In this document: positions 8,810-16,023 of the stretch, one piece after another
Position numbering within the stretch: position 1 is the first letter of the stretch
How the letters are laid out: each line of letters opens with the position of its first letter
Source: Rugosibacter sp.
GTDB taxonomy: Bacteria > Pseudomonadota > Gammaproteobacteria > Burkholderiales > Rhodocyclaceae
DNA length: 34,087 nt
Direction: 5' to 3'
Assembly: GCA_030645365.1 (NCBI GenBank)
Contig: JAUSMB010000087.1
Coordinates: 1 to 34,087, forward strand
Translations under genes and position numbers: made by a program
Notes under the pieces: model-generated
Databases searched by the model: none
What the model was told of the DNA's origin: nothing
The model's input: the letters and a program-made list of their open reading frames with translations, nothing else

Positions 8810-8892
8810 GATGTATGTCTCCAAGCTAGATAAAAAAAGACCAACGTGACAATTACAAAAAGTGCAGAAAAATACTCAGTAATTTTTTTCAT
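8806..8892 (-). CDS. 28-aa hydrophobic peptide, relic of a BON-lipoprotein start
   Basis: ATG at 8890-8892 opens a 28-codon frame reading MKKITEYFSALFVIVTLVFF and then YLAWRHTS. Its first ten residues parallel the start of the next gene (MKQITKYFSAFFLALTLI). Its TGA overlaps the BON gene's ATG as ATGA. The peptide has one potential membrane segment and no lipobox. It looks like a duplicated 5' end of the BON gene that has been kept as a short upstream frame. It could be a coupled leader peptide, a membrane microprotein, or just a relic. No strong ribosome-binding site is visible. Confidence 0.5.
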   Translation of the reverse strand: MKKITEYFSALFVIVTLVFFYLAWRHTS

Positions 8893-8933
8893 AAAAATAT
8901 CCATACCAAGTGAATGAATTGAATCTAAAAGAT

Positions 8934-9137
8934 TCAACTCTTGTTCATTTCTTCAAAACTTTTGATTTGCTTTTCAGCCTCATCTTTCGTGATGCCGTAA
9001 GCTTCTTGAATCTTGCCGGCCAACTCAACGCGCTTGCCAGCAATCACATCCAGGTGGTCATCCGTCAGTTTGCCCCACTGCGCTTTGACCTTGCCTTGAA
9101 ATTGCTTCCAGTTTCCTTCAACAGTATCCCAGTTCAT
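8934..9137 (-). CDS. CsbD-family stress protein (copy 1)
   Basis: The 67-aa protein shows the complete CsbD signature: MNWDTVEGNWKQFQGKVKAQ, WGKLTDDHLDVIAGKR and LAGKIQEAYGITKDEAEKQI. AAAGGAG stands about 8 nt before the ATG. CsbD proteins are small helical proteins induced in general stress; their biochemical role is not established. It is a close paralogue of 16319-16522, and similarity continues into the upstream DNA. It heads a unit with the 28-aa peptide and the BON lipoprotein. Confidence 0.93.
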   Translation of the reverse strand: MNWDTVEGNWKQFQGKVKAQWGKLTDDHLDVIAGKRVELAGKIQEAYGITKDEAEKQIKSFEEMNKS

Positions 9138-9161
9138 ATCAAACTCCTTTGCTTAAATTCC

Positions 9162-9181
9162 GATTGATAAAATTACCAATT
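9162..9181. promoter_or_regulatory. Leader inverted repeat upstream of CsbD copy 1
   Basis: GATTGAT-AAAATT-ACCAATT lies 25-44 nt upstream of the start codon. It is an imperfect version of the perfect hairpin in the same place before CsbD copy 2 (16547-16566). Its position just before the ribosome-binding site suggests a 5'-UTR structure or a binding site. Confidence 0.4.
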
Positions 9182-9329
9182 CGGCAGTCTTGTCACAGTC
9201 AGCTCCCAGTTATTTGCACGGTCCACACAATGAGAAATCGCGAAGAACAATCTATGGTAACTACCGGAGCCTATTGATACATGAAAGTTCAAGACCTGAA
9301 TGTGAGATTAATGGTGTTTCCAAATGCAT

Positions 9330-9349
9330 TCTGTGCGGCGCCGCACAGA
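9330..9349. promoter_or_regulatory. Shared 20-bp inverted repeat, copy M1
   Basis: TCTGTGCG-GCGC-CGCACAGA is a perfect 20-bp palindrome about 190 bp upstream of the CsbD copy 1 start. It is the most symmetrical member of a motif found in seven intergenic regions of the window (see M2-M7) and is a candidate operator. Confidence 0.7.
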
Positions 9350-9403
9350 GACTGAATTCATCTAGTTTCCTTGGCACTGTACTAATCACACTCCGCTATG
9401 CTT

Positions 9404-10307
9404 AAGGAAACACTGAATAAGTAGAAAGCACTGTGAACCATTTGTTCGTCATGATGTCAGACGCAGGGTATGGATCACCGAGGGTATGACGACGAAGCCT
9501 GCGAAGATGCCCTCTACGACGTTGCCGTGTTTCGGCAGTTCTGTCGGATTGACCTCGGGCGCGAGCGCGTGCCGGATGCCACGACGCTCCTCAAGTTCCG
9601 CCACCTGCTGGAAGCACACAAGCTGGGTGCGGCGATGTTCGCCAAGGTAGGCGAACTGCTGATGGCCAACGGCATGAAACTCTCTGGCGGCACAATAGTC
9701 GATGCCACGCTGATTGCCGCACCACCCTCGGTGAAGAACGAGGAGAAGGCCCGTGATCCCGAGATGCATCAGACCAAGAAGGGAAATCAATGGCACTTCG
9801 GCATGAAGTTGCACATGGGAACGGACAGCCAGACCGGCTTGGTGCATAGCGCCTACCGTGGCAAGGCGCAACGGGAACGGCTCAAGGAGATTGCGCCAAG
9901 GGCGAAGGACTTTTTGAATCCGTGTCTGGACACCAACAAGCGCGCCTACCGGAACAGCCTGCTGACCGACGCCGACAAGGAAACCAACCGCCGTTGGTCC
10001 AGCGTGCGATCCAAGGTCGAGCATCCGTTCCTGACCTTGAAGCGACTATGGGGCTTTGCCAAGGTTCGCTATCGCGGCTTGGCGAAGAACGCCAACGACC
10101 TTCGTCATGCTGGCTGCGCTCAACATCAACAAATGGGGCCAACCTCTGACGGGAGAGGTGCGTCCAGTATGAGCAGAATGCAGAGAAATCTCCGCCGTTC
10201 CCGCTCAAAACAGGCCTGTCATTTGATGAAAATGACATTGACGTCTCAGTTTCGTTTCAATTTCAGCTTGCCACCGAATTTTTCGGCGGCTTGTTCAGCG
10301 CTTCCCT
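9404..10307 (+). mobile_element. Degenerate IS5-family insertion sequence
   Basis: The imperfect terminal inverted repeats are AAGGAAACACTGAATAAG (9404-9421) and, on the right, the complement of AGGGAAGCGCTGAACAAG (10290-10307). They bracket a broken DDE transposase. A TA dinucleotide flanks each end (9403-9404; 10307-10308), consistent with but not proof of a short target duplication. The left end lies just beyond motif M1, and the right end about 30 bp from the GGDEF-EAL gene stop. Confidence 0.7.
9470..10172 (+). pseudogene. IS5-family transposase, disrupted
   Basis: The frame keeps ALYDVAVFRQFCRIDLGRE, the first catalytic Asp (SGGTIVDATLI) and the catalytic Glu (RSKVEHPF). Three lesions are visible. 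The N-terminal ~60 residues normal for the family are missing. An in-frame internal deletion joins GLVHS directly to AYRGKAQ and removes the second catalytic Asp, which the fragment at 1-243 keeps in YGDSAYRG. A frameshift near 10095 moves the conserved end (FVMLAALNINKWGQPLTGEV, stop at 10172) into another frame. It cannot encode an active transposase. Confidence 0.85.
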
Positions 10308-10339
10308 AGAATTAAAATTAGAAGGGTCTTCATTAAAAA

Positions 10340-12037
10340 TTATATTATGAAGCTAGGTTCTAATCCATCGCCGGGCATTTCGTCAATCCCGGTAACGAGC
10401 AACAGCGCAAAGTCCTCAGCCGGCAAGGGGTGGCTGAACAAAAAGCCTTGCCCCTCTTCACATTGCTGAGCGCGGAGAAACTCGAATTGCACGTACGTCT
10501 CCACACCCTCGGCAATGACCCGCTGCTTGAGGTTTTTCCCCATGCCGATCACCGTGCGAACGATAGCGACACCATCCGCATGTGTGGCGATGTCGTGCAC
10601 GAAAAATTGGTCGATCTTCAAAGTATCAATCGGAAAGCGCTTCAGATAGCTCAAACTCGAATAGCCCGTACCGAAGTCATCGATGGCAAGCCGCACCCCC
10701 ATAGCTTTGAGTGCTTCAAGCACCGGCCCCGACTCGTCGGCGTCATGCATGAGGACGCTTTCGGTCAGCTCCAGTTCGAGATAACACGGTGCCAAGTCGG
10801 TCTCCTTCAGGATAAGGGCTACGTCCTCCAGAAAACTTTTGCCCCTGAATTCCAGCGCAGAAATGTTGACCGCCACAGGCACCGCGCACAAGCCCGAATC
10901 CAGCCAGGCCTGGACTTGCCTGCAGGCTTCGCGCAACACCCAGCAGCCCATCGGCAGGATCAGGCCACAGTCTTCAGCAATAGGCAAAAACTGCGCTGGC
11001 AGCAGCAACCCTCGTTCCGGATGCTGCCAGCGAATAAGCGCCTCGACACCGACAATCGTGCCGCTTTGAAGATTTATTTTCGGCTGGTAGTGCAACACAA
11101 ATTCCTGCTGTTCCAGCGCGCAACGCAGGCCAGTCTCAATGGATTGCCGCTGGACAGCCCGAGCATTCATGCTCCGCTCGAAGAATTTGTAATTATTGCG
11201 TCCGTTTTCCTTGGCAGAGTACATCGCCGTGTCCGCATTCTTGATCAGGGTTTCCGCATCCTGACCATCGCCGGGGTAGATGCTGATACCGATACTCGCG
11301 CCGATGTGCAGATCGTGCTCGTCGATGCGGTGCGGCAGCGCGAGCGCCGCGAGCATTTTTTTGGCAGAGAGCGCCGCGTCTTCTGCGCGCTCGATATAAG
11401 GCAGCAGCAGCACGAACTCATCCCCACCCTGGCGGCTGATAGTGTCGGAGTGACGCACACAAGCTACCAGGCGTTGCGCAGCCGACTGCAGCAGTTGGTC
11501 GCCTACCGCATGCCCCAGAGAGTCATTGATGTGTTTGAATTGATCCAGGTCCAGAAACATCACCGCAAGTTGCCTGCCTTGACGGCGGGCCAACTCAATC
11601 GCCTGTCCAAGCCGGTCTTGCAGCAGTACTCGATTCGGCAAGCCGGTGAGAGCGTCGTGCTGAACCAGATGCTCCAGCTGAACTTTGGCGGTCTGGACTT
11701 GTTCGGTCAGTTTGTGCGCTTCAATGGTAGCGGTGACCAGGTGCGCGTTGGCTTGCTGCAACATAACGATGTGGTCGTCGGACGCTGCCTGCAGCGTCTC
11801 TGCCGCGCGAATTTTCCGCTTGTGCGAAGTAGCTGACACTTCGCGTTCATGCGCGGCATCTTCTCGTGCCGCGACTGATTTCTCGCGTCTCAGGAGGGCC
11901 GCTTCATCGTTAATGACAGTGTTTTTCCTGCGCGTGATATCTTTTTTGAGAATAGCGGACACGCTGTCTTTGGGCTGGCTGGCCACGCCCCTTGGGTCAC
12001 CGGTATCTGAAGCGCCATTCTTGTTATTTCTGTTCAT
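10340..12037 (-). CDS. GGDEF-EAL cyclic di-GMP turnover protein
   Basis: The protein has 565 aa from the ATG at 12037, preceded by GGAAG; an alternative GTG at 12055 overlaps the previous stop codon. An N-terminal coiled coil (~25-120) with REDAAHE-type repeats leads to a GGDEF domain with intact motif (204-208) and an RxxD inhibition site (RHSD, 195-198). The EAL domain follows, with EALIRWQHP (~330), ELTESVLM, DDFGTGYSSLSYLKRFP and AEGVET, so the residues for cyclic di-GMP hydrolysis appear present. Both activities are possible. There is no receiver or membrane segment; the coiled coil resembles that of the upstream kinase and may mediate contact with it. It is the last gene of the KaiC-kinase operon. 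Confidence 0.94.
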   Translation of the reverse strand: MNRNNKNGASDTGDPRGVASQPKDSVSAILKKDITRRKNTVINDEAALLRREKSVAAREDAAHEREVSATSHKRKIRAAETLQAASDDHIVMLQQANAHLVTATIEAHKLTEQVQTAKVQLEHLVQHDALTGLPNRVLLQDRLGQAIELARRQGRQLAVMFLDLDQFKHINDSLGHAVGDQLLQSAAQRLVACVRHSDTISRQGGDEFVLLLPYIERAEDAALSAKKMLAALALPHRIDEHDLHIGASIGISIYPGDGQDAETLIKNADTAMYSAKENGRNNYKFFERSMNARAVQRQSIETGLRCALEQQEFVLHYQPKINLQSGTIVGVEALIRWQHPERGLLLPAQFLPIAEDCGLILPMGCWVLREACRQVQAWLDSGLCAVPVAVNISALEFRGKSFLEDVALILKETDLAPCYLELELTESVLMHDADESGPVLEALKAMGVRLAIDDFGTGYSSLSYLKRFPIDTLKIDQFFVHDIATHADGVAIVRTVIGMGKNLKQRVIAEGVETYVQFEFLRAQQCEEGQGFLFSHPLPAEDFALLLVTGIDEMPGDGLEPSFII

Positions 12038-12051
12038 TATCGCTTCCGTCC

Positions 12052-13584
12052 TCACGACGGTCCTGGAATTGGGCCGTCCAATCCTGTTTCTGCGAATTCC
12101 AGCGCCTTGTCCAGCGCCACCATGAACTCATTTATTTTGATCGGCTTGGTGAGATAGCGGAAAAATCCGGCCTCCAGACCTTTCTCGATATCACGTGGCA
12201 TGGCATTGGCGCTGAGGGCAAGGACGGGAATGTGCGCCGTTGCCGGAGCGGCGCGCAGAATTTTTAGCGCCTGGATTCCGCTGATGCCAGGCAGGTTGAT
12301 GTCCATCAGGATCACGTCCGGAAGATGGGCGCGCGCAAGCATTATGCCGAGGCTGCCATCGCGCGCACTCAACATGCGTACATGTGGACGGCTCTCAATG
12401 ATTTGCTCAACCAGCATCAGGTTGGCCGGATTGTCTTCCACATAGAGCAGGGTGCGCAGCGCTGCATTTTCCTGGGCTTGCGGCGCAGGTTCTGCGGGCA
12501 TGACATGTCCGCCGACAAGTCGTGGCGTAACGTCCCGGATCAGTTCGATCCAGAATTCGCTGCCCACCCTGACGGTGCTTTTCACGCCGATGGCACCGCC
12601 CATAAGTTCGACCAGTTGCTTGGTGACCACCAGGCCGAGACCCGTCCCCTCCTCGACGCCGGCCTCTTGCCCGAGACGATTGAAAGGCTCAAATAGCTGC
12701 GCCAGCTTTTCTGGCGGCAATCCCGCACCGCTGTCCTTGACACTTATGCGAATACGCTCCGGGGTAGGCGCGGTGCACTCCACCACGATCGTTCCCTGCT
12801 CGCGGTTGTATTTGATGGCATTGGTCAGCAGGTTGATCAGAACCTGCTTGACGCGGGTTCGATCAGCATAGGCAATCCAATTGTTGCTAAAGGGAAGAAA
12901 ATCAAGCTGAATGCCGCGTTGCTGCGCCTGCGATTCAATCATGGCCTGGCATTCGTGCATGACATCGATCAGCAGCACCGGTTCTCGCGCCAGCGGCAAC
13001 TTGCCGGACTCGATCACTGCGAGATCGAGGATTTGGTTAATCAGGTCCAGCAGATACCATCCTGATTTGATTATCTGTTGGAGCCTTACATTCTGGGTGC
13101 TGGTTGGCGGCGGCGACCCGCTCTCCAATAACTGGGCGAAGCCGAGGATGGCATTGAGCGGGGTGCGCAACTCGTGGCTCATGCCGGAAAGAAAATTCGA
13201 TTTGGCGAGGTTGGATTTTTCCGCCTCAAACTTGGCGCTCTCCAACTGAACTTTAGCCATCTCGACTTGTTCGGTCAGTTTTTGTGCCTCAATTGCAGTG
13301 ACCACCAAGACCGCGTTCGCTTGCTGCAACATCGTCATATGTCCATCGGACGCTGCTTGTGTTGCCTCTGTCACGCAAATTTCCCGCTCGCGCAAGGTGG
13401 CAGCCCCTTCACGCAGTTGTATGGCGTCTTCACGAAAATGCGCGGCATCTTCACGCAACTGTGCAGCATCTTCGCGTGCAGTACGCCCTGGAACGGCTGC
13501 TTCATTTCCAATGACAGCACTTTCCCTGCTCCGCCTATCAGGTCTGCGGACAACGATCTCTCTGTCTTTGCCTTGGCCAGTCAT
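12052..13584 (-). CDS. Hybrid histidine kinase with coiled-coil N-terminus
   Basis: The protein has 510 aa. An N-terminal coiled coil contains tandem 7-residue units (REDAAQL, REDAAHF, REDAIQL, REGAATL; residues ~38-66). HisKA follows, with His137 in SGMSHELRTPLNAILG. HATPase (N box NLLTNAIKYN, G box GTGLGLVV) and a C-terminal receiver (phosphoacceptor D428 in ILMDINLPG) complete it. There is no sensor domain and no membrane segment, so input must come through the coiled coil or a partner, perhaps the KaiC-like ATPase encoded upstream. The kinase-receiver part is a paralogue of 2915-5479. Its stop overlaps the GGDEF-EAL gene. The N-terminus may be altered by a frameshift (see 13581-13637). 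Confidence 0.93.
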   Translation of the reverse strand: MTGQGKDREIVVRRPDRRSRESAVIGNEAAVPGRTAREDAAQLREDAAHFREDAIQLREGAATLREREICVTEATQAASDGHMTMLQQANAVLVVTAIEAQKLTEQVEMAKVQLESAKFEAEKSNLAKSNFLSGMSHELRTPLNAILGFAQLLESGSPPPTSTQNVRLQQIIKSGWYLLDLINQILDLAVIESGKLPLAREPVLLIDVMHECQAMIESQAQQRGIQLDFLPFSNNWIAYADRTRVKQVLINLLTNAIKYNREQGTIVVECTAPTPERIRISVKDSGAGLPPEKLAQLFEPFNRLGQEAGVEEGTGLGLVVTKQLVELMGGAIGVKSTVRVGSEFWIELIRDVTPRLVGGHVMPAEPAPQAQENAALRTLLYVEDNPANLMLVEQIIESRPHVRMLSARDGSLGIMLARAHLPDVILMDINLPGISGIQALKILRAAPATAHIPVLALSANAMPRDIEKGLEAGFFRYLTKPIKINEFMVALDKALEFAETGLDGPIPGPS

Positions 13585-13637
13585 ATCCGATTGACCTGGG
13601 TCATCGATATTGGAATATCGTAATCATTTCTGTTCAT
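13581..13637 (-). other. 18-codon frame before the kinase, possible displaced N-terminus
   Basis: ATG at 13637 opens MNRNDYDIPISMTQVNRI and stops in an ATGA overlap with the kinase start. Its first four residues and leader match the start of the paralogous GGDEF-EAL protein (MNRNNKN). It is either the original kinase N-terminus put out of frame by an indel or a coupled leader peptide. The inverted repeat CGATATT-N2-AATATCG (13605-13620) lies inside it. Confidence 0.45.
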
Positions 13638-13664
13638 TACCGTCTCATCATCGGGTCAGGTCAG

Positions 13665-15125
13665 CTACGGGTTGACCGTAGGCTTGCCCGTCATGAGTCC
13701 GGCATACTCGGACAAGGCTTCGCCAATCTTGATGCCATCGTCGGTGATGTCAAACAGACGAATGTCCTTGCTGTGCTCGCTGCCACGGACCTTGACGACC
13801 GACAGGACGCGTTTGAACTGGCCCGCGATTTCGATATAGCGCTGCACGATAATGGCGTCAGCAAGAAAAGCACTGCCAAACGGACTGAAGCGCAAATCGG
13901 TATAGCGGTCTTCCAGTTCCGAGGTCATCAGTATGGTCACACCCATGCTCGTCAGCTCGGCAATCATCCGGTACAGCGAGCCGCGAAAATCTTCCTGAAA
14001 CTCGGGTGCCAGCGCCAGCTCGAACCCGGACAAGGAGTCGATGACGACGCGCTTGGCCTGCATGCGATCAATCATTTCGATCAAATCATGCAAGGTTTCA
14101 TCAATCGACAAATCCAGTGAACGCGTGTCAATCACCCCCACGTGTCCCGCCTGGACCAATTCATACAGCTTATTGTTCAACAGTTGGCTGGGGCTCTTCT
14201 CAAACGCCGCAATCACGCCGGCCTCGCCCCGGCGCACCCCTTCAGCGAGAAATTCCGTCGCCAATATGGTTTTCCCGGAACCAGAAGGCCCGACCACGAG
14301 CAGCGAATAGCCCACCGGCACGCCGCCGCCCAGCATGTCATCCAGGCCAGGCACCCCCATGGGCGCGCGTTTGCCTCCCGTGGATAGCTTGATTGCCGCC
14401 TCAACCGCTGCGCCCTGCTGGACAATCGCGCGCGGGAAAACCTGAATGCCTGCGTCGCTGATACGGAAGGTATGCAAACCGGGTGCCTGGGCCTGCCCGC
14501 GCATTTTGACCACCTGCATTTTGCGCACCATGGAATTGCGGTGCAAACTTTGCGACAGCCACAGGATGCCATCCGCCACGGTAAACACCGGGCTGGACTC
14601 TGCTTCCGGCAGCAAATATTCACCGATCAAAAAGGTGGTGGCCTGCCAGCTCGTCATTTGCATGCCCAGTTGCTGCACGAACCGCTGCAGCTCGGACGCC
14701 CCCTGTTCATTCAACTTCGCCGACTGCGCGACGGACCGAAACGAATCGACAAATACCAGGCTGGGCGCATAGTTTTTCACTTCGTCGGCAATGCGTGACA
14801 ATACGCGGTCAAAATTTCCGTCCAGGAGGTCTGCGGACAGGTTAACGAAGCGGATCGATTGATTGACTTTATTGATGTCAAAAAACGGAAATTGCTGTTG
14901 ATAACGCAGCATTTTCAACGCGGGCTCGCCGAGTACCGTGAAGAACAGCGCCCGATTATCCCGGCTGGCCAGCGAGAACATGATCTGGTGAGCGAGCGTG
15001 GTTTTTCCGCTTCCCGGCGTGCCCGCAATCAGGTTGAACGAGAATTCCGGCAAGCCGCCGCCCAACAGGTTGTCCAGACCGGGTACGCCAGTTTTCAGCC
15101 GCTGGATGTTTACCTTTTTACTCAT
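13665..15125 (-). CDS. KaiC-like double-domain RecA-family ATPase
   Basis: The protein has 486 aa from the ATG at 15125, with AGGAG about 9 nt upstream. It has two KaiC domains: the first (~1-235) with Walker A GTPGSGKTT at 35-43, the second (~245-480) with GVPGLDDMLGGGVP and Walker A GPSGSGKTI. Compared with clock KaiC, the catalytic FEE motifs are altered (VLGEP in domain 1, AFEKSP in domain 2), and the autophosphorylated Ser-Thr pair appears replaced (SPFGSAFLADAI aligned by eye to the KaiC ITDSHIST region). It is therefore probably a non-circadian KaiC homologue used in signalling. It overlaps the upstream frameshifted gene by 8 bp and precedes a hybrid kinase, with no kaiA or kaiB in view. 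Confidence 0.9.
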   Translation of the reverse strand: MSKKVNIQRLKTGVPGLDNLLGGGLPEFSFNLIAGTPGSGKTTLAHQIMFSLASRDNRALFFTVLGEPALKMLRYQQQFPFFDINKVNQSIRFVNLSADLLDGNFDRVLSRIADEVKNYAPSLVFVDSFRSVAQSAKLNEQGASELQRFVQQLGMQMTSWQATTFLIGEYLLPEAESSPVFTVADGILWLSQSLHRNSMVRKMQVVKMRGQAQAPGLHTFRISDAGIQVFPRAIVQQGAAVEAAIKLSTGGKRAPMGVPGLDDMLGGGVPVGYSLLVVGPSGSGKTILATEFLAEGVRRGEAGVIAAFEKSPSQLLNNKLYELVQAGHVGVIDTRSLDLSIDETLHDLIEMIDRMQAKRVVIDSLSGFELALAPEFQEDFRGSLYRMIAELTSMGVTILMTSELEDRYTDLRFSPFGSAFLADAIIVQRYIEIAGQFKRVLSVVKVRGSEHSKDIRLFDITDDGIKIGEALSEYAGLMTGKPTVNP

Positions 15126-15527
15126 TTTCAAACTCCTTGCCGGCCCTGTCCGAAACATCATTGCCCCAGGCCGAACGTAAAATACTGGTCGTTAATTGCT
15201 CGCCAATTAATGTAGCCAGGATGTCGGTAAAAGTGATCAGCAGCAGATGGTTTGCTTCGCTGGCAAGCGCCGGTGTTTGACCTTCGAGGCTCGCTTTTAA
15301 CTGCGCGAACCGGTGATCAGCCTGCGGGGGGGGGGCCAGGGAAAGGTTGCCTGGGTAAGGTATATGCTTCTTGCGTAAAGCGAATTGAACCCCCCTTCAC
15401 CGACGATCGAAATGATCTGGGTCGTCATCTGCTCCCATAGGTTAATCGCGGCATCCGCAACTTTTACAGGGTGCTGCGTCATGAGACTTTTAATTATCTG
15501 CTGCCGCAGCAAGCCATTGGTTTCCAT
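15118..15527 (-). pseudogene. Conserved gene upstream of KaiC-like gene, frameshifted at a G10 tract
   Basis: Frame one reads from METNGLLRQQIIKSL to ATFPWPPP. After the homopolymer the continuation is in another frame (ADHRFAQLKASLEGQTP ... LATLIGEQLTTSIL, RSAWGNDVSDRAGKEFENE) and its TAA overlaps the KaiC-like start by 8 bp. The total of 410 nt is one base short of a full set of codons. A tract of 8 or 11 instead of 10 would restore a protein of about 135-136 aa. The rejoined protein is helical and soluble, with no domain I can name. The clean reading on both sides suggests phase variation or a sequencing error, not old decay. The ribosome-binding site is weak. Confidence 0.75.
15326..15335. 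repeat. Homopolymeric G10 tract (C10 in coding sense)
   Basis: There are ten consecutive G on the plus strand, at the exact point where the gene 15118-15527 changes frame. Tracts of this type are known substrates for slipped-strand mispairing and also for sequencing error. Confidence 0.9.
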
Positions 15528-15666
15528 AATTAAAATCTAAATACTCGGTCGATATAACGACGTTGGTGAACGTTTGCCGGCTCTTGCCCCCATCCTTTGG
15601 CATAGAAAGTATAGCCATGACGCTCAGTGAACTCCAACGTTGGAGATGGCCCATTGCAACAAATGC

Positions 15667-15966
15667 TCAGGCATCCTCACGCGTGTGCGCAATGGTTTTT
15701 TTGGTGAACAAGTATTCATGGAGCTCCTTGGAAAACCTTGGGTCTTTTCGTCGAATCCATTCCAGCACCATCGATGCATGCTCTTTTTCCTCATCTCGAT
15801 TGTGCTCAAGGATTGCTTTGAGTTCTGTGTCTTTACATACATCAGCACGTTGGTTGTACCAATCAACGGCTTCCAGTTCTTCCATCAGAGAAACAATTGC
15901 CCTATGCATATCACGCGCTTCAGCGGATAGTTCCTCTACAGGCTCGTGATAACCGACATTAGACAT
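15667..15966 (-). CDS. Encapsulated-ferritin-like protein (EncFtn family)
   Basis: The protein has 99 aa, with AGGAGA 6-7 nt before the ATG. The sequence matches the EncFtn family: HEPVEELSAEARDMHRAIVS, MEELEAVDWYNQRAD and HNRDEEKEHASMVLEWIRRK. The residues that build the decameric ferroxidase centre in characterised EncFtn correspond to E30, E60 and H63, with nearby E29, E32 and W36, and all are present. The predicted role is oxidation of Fe(II) for storage or detoxification. Family members usually sit beside an encapsulin shell gene and carry a C-terminal targeting peptide. Here no shell gene is in the window, and the protein ends at KKTIAHTREDA without a recognisable tag. It is probably co-transcribed after CsbD copy 2 and the 62-aa membrane protein. 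Confidence 0.9.
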   Translation of the reverse strand: MSNVGYHEPVEELSAEARDMHRAIVSLMEELEAVDWYNQRADVCKDTELKAILEHNRDEEKEHASMVLEWIRRKDPRFSKELHEYLFTKKTIAHTREDA

Positions 15967-16023
15967 TTCTTTCTCCTAGTAGTGAGATTGCGGGGGGTTC
16001 TTTGCACAAAAGACCTATCATGC

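Noticed and set aside
9330-9349. Reading the shared inverted repeat as an SOS/LexA box
   Set aside because: The outer bases CTGT...ACAG match, but the spacing is 10 rather than 8 and the conserved inner CG pair is not LexA-like. The downstream genes are not DNA-repair genes.
10430-11836. 468-aa plus-strand open frame
   Set aside because: It is the antisense shadow of the GGDEF-EAL gene, whose motifs are all intact on the minus strand.
15632-15645. 14-bp palindrome CTCCAACGTTGGAG after the EncFtn-like gene
   Set aside because: It is short and single and lacks a T-run; not distinct enough from chance to call an operator or terminator.
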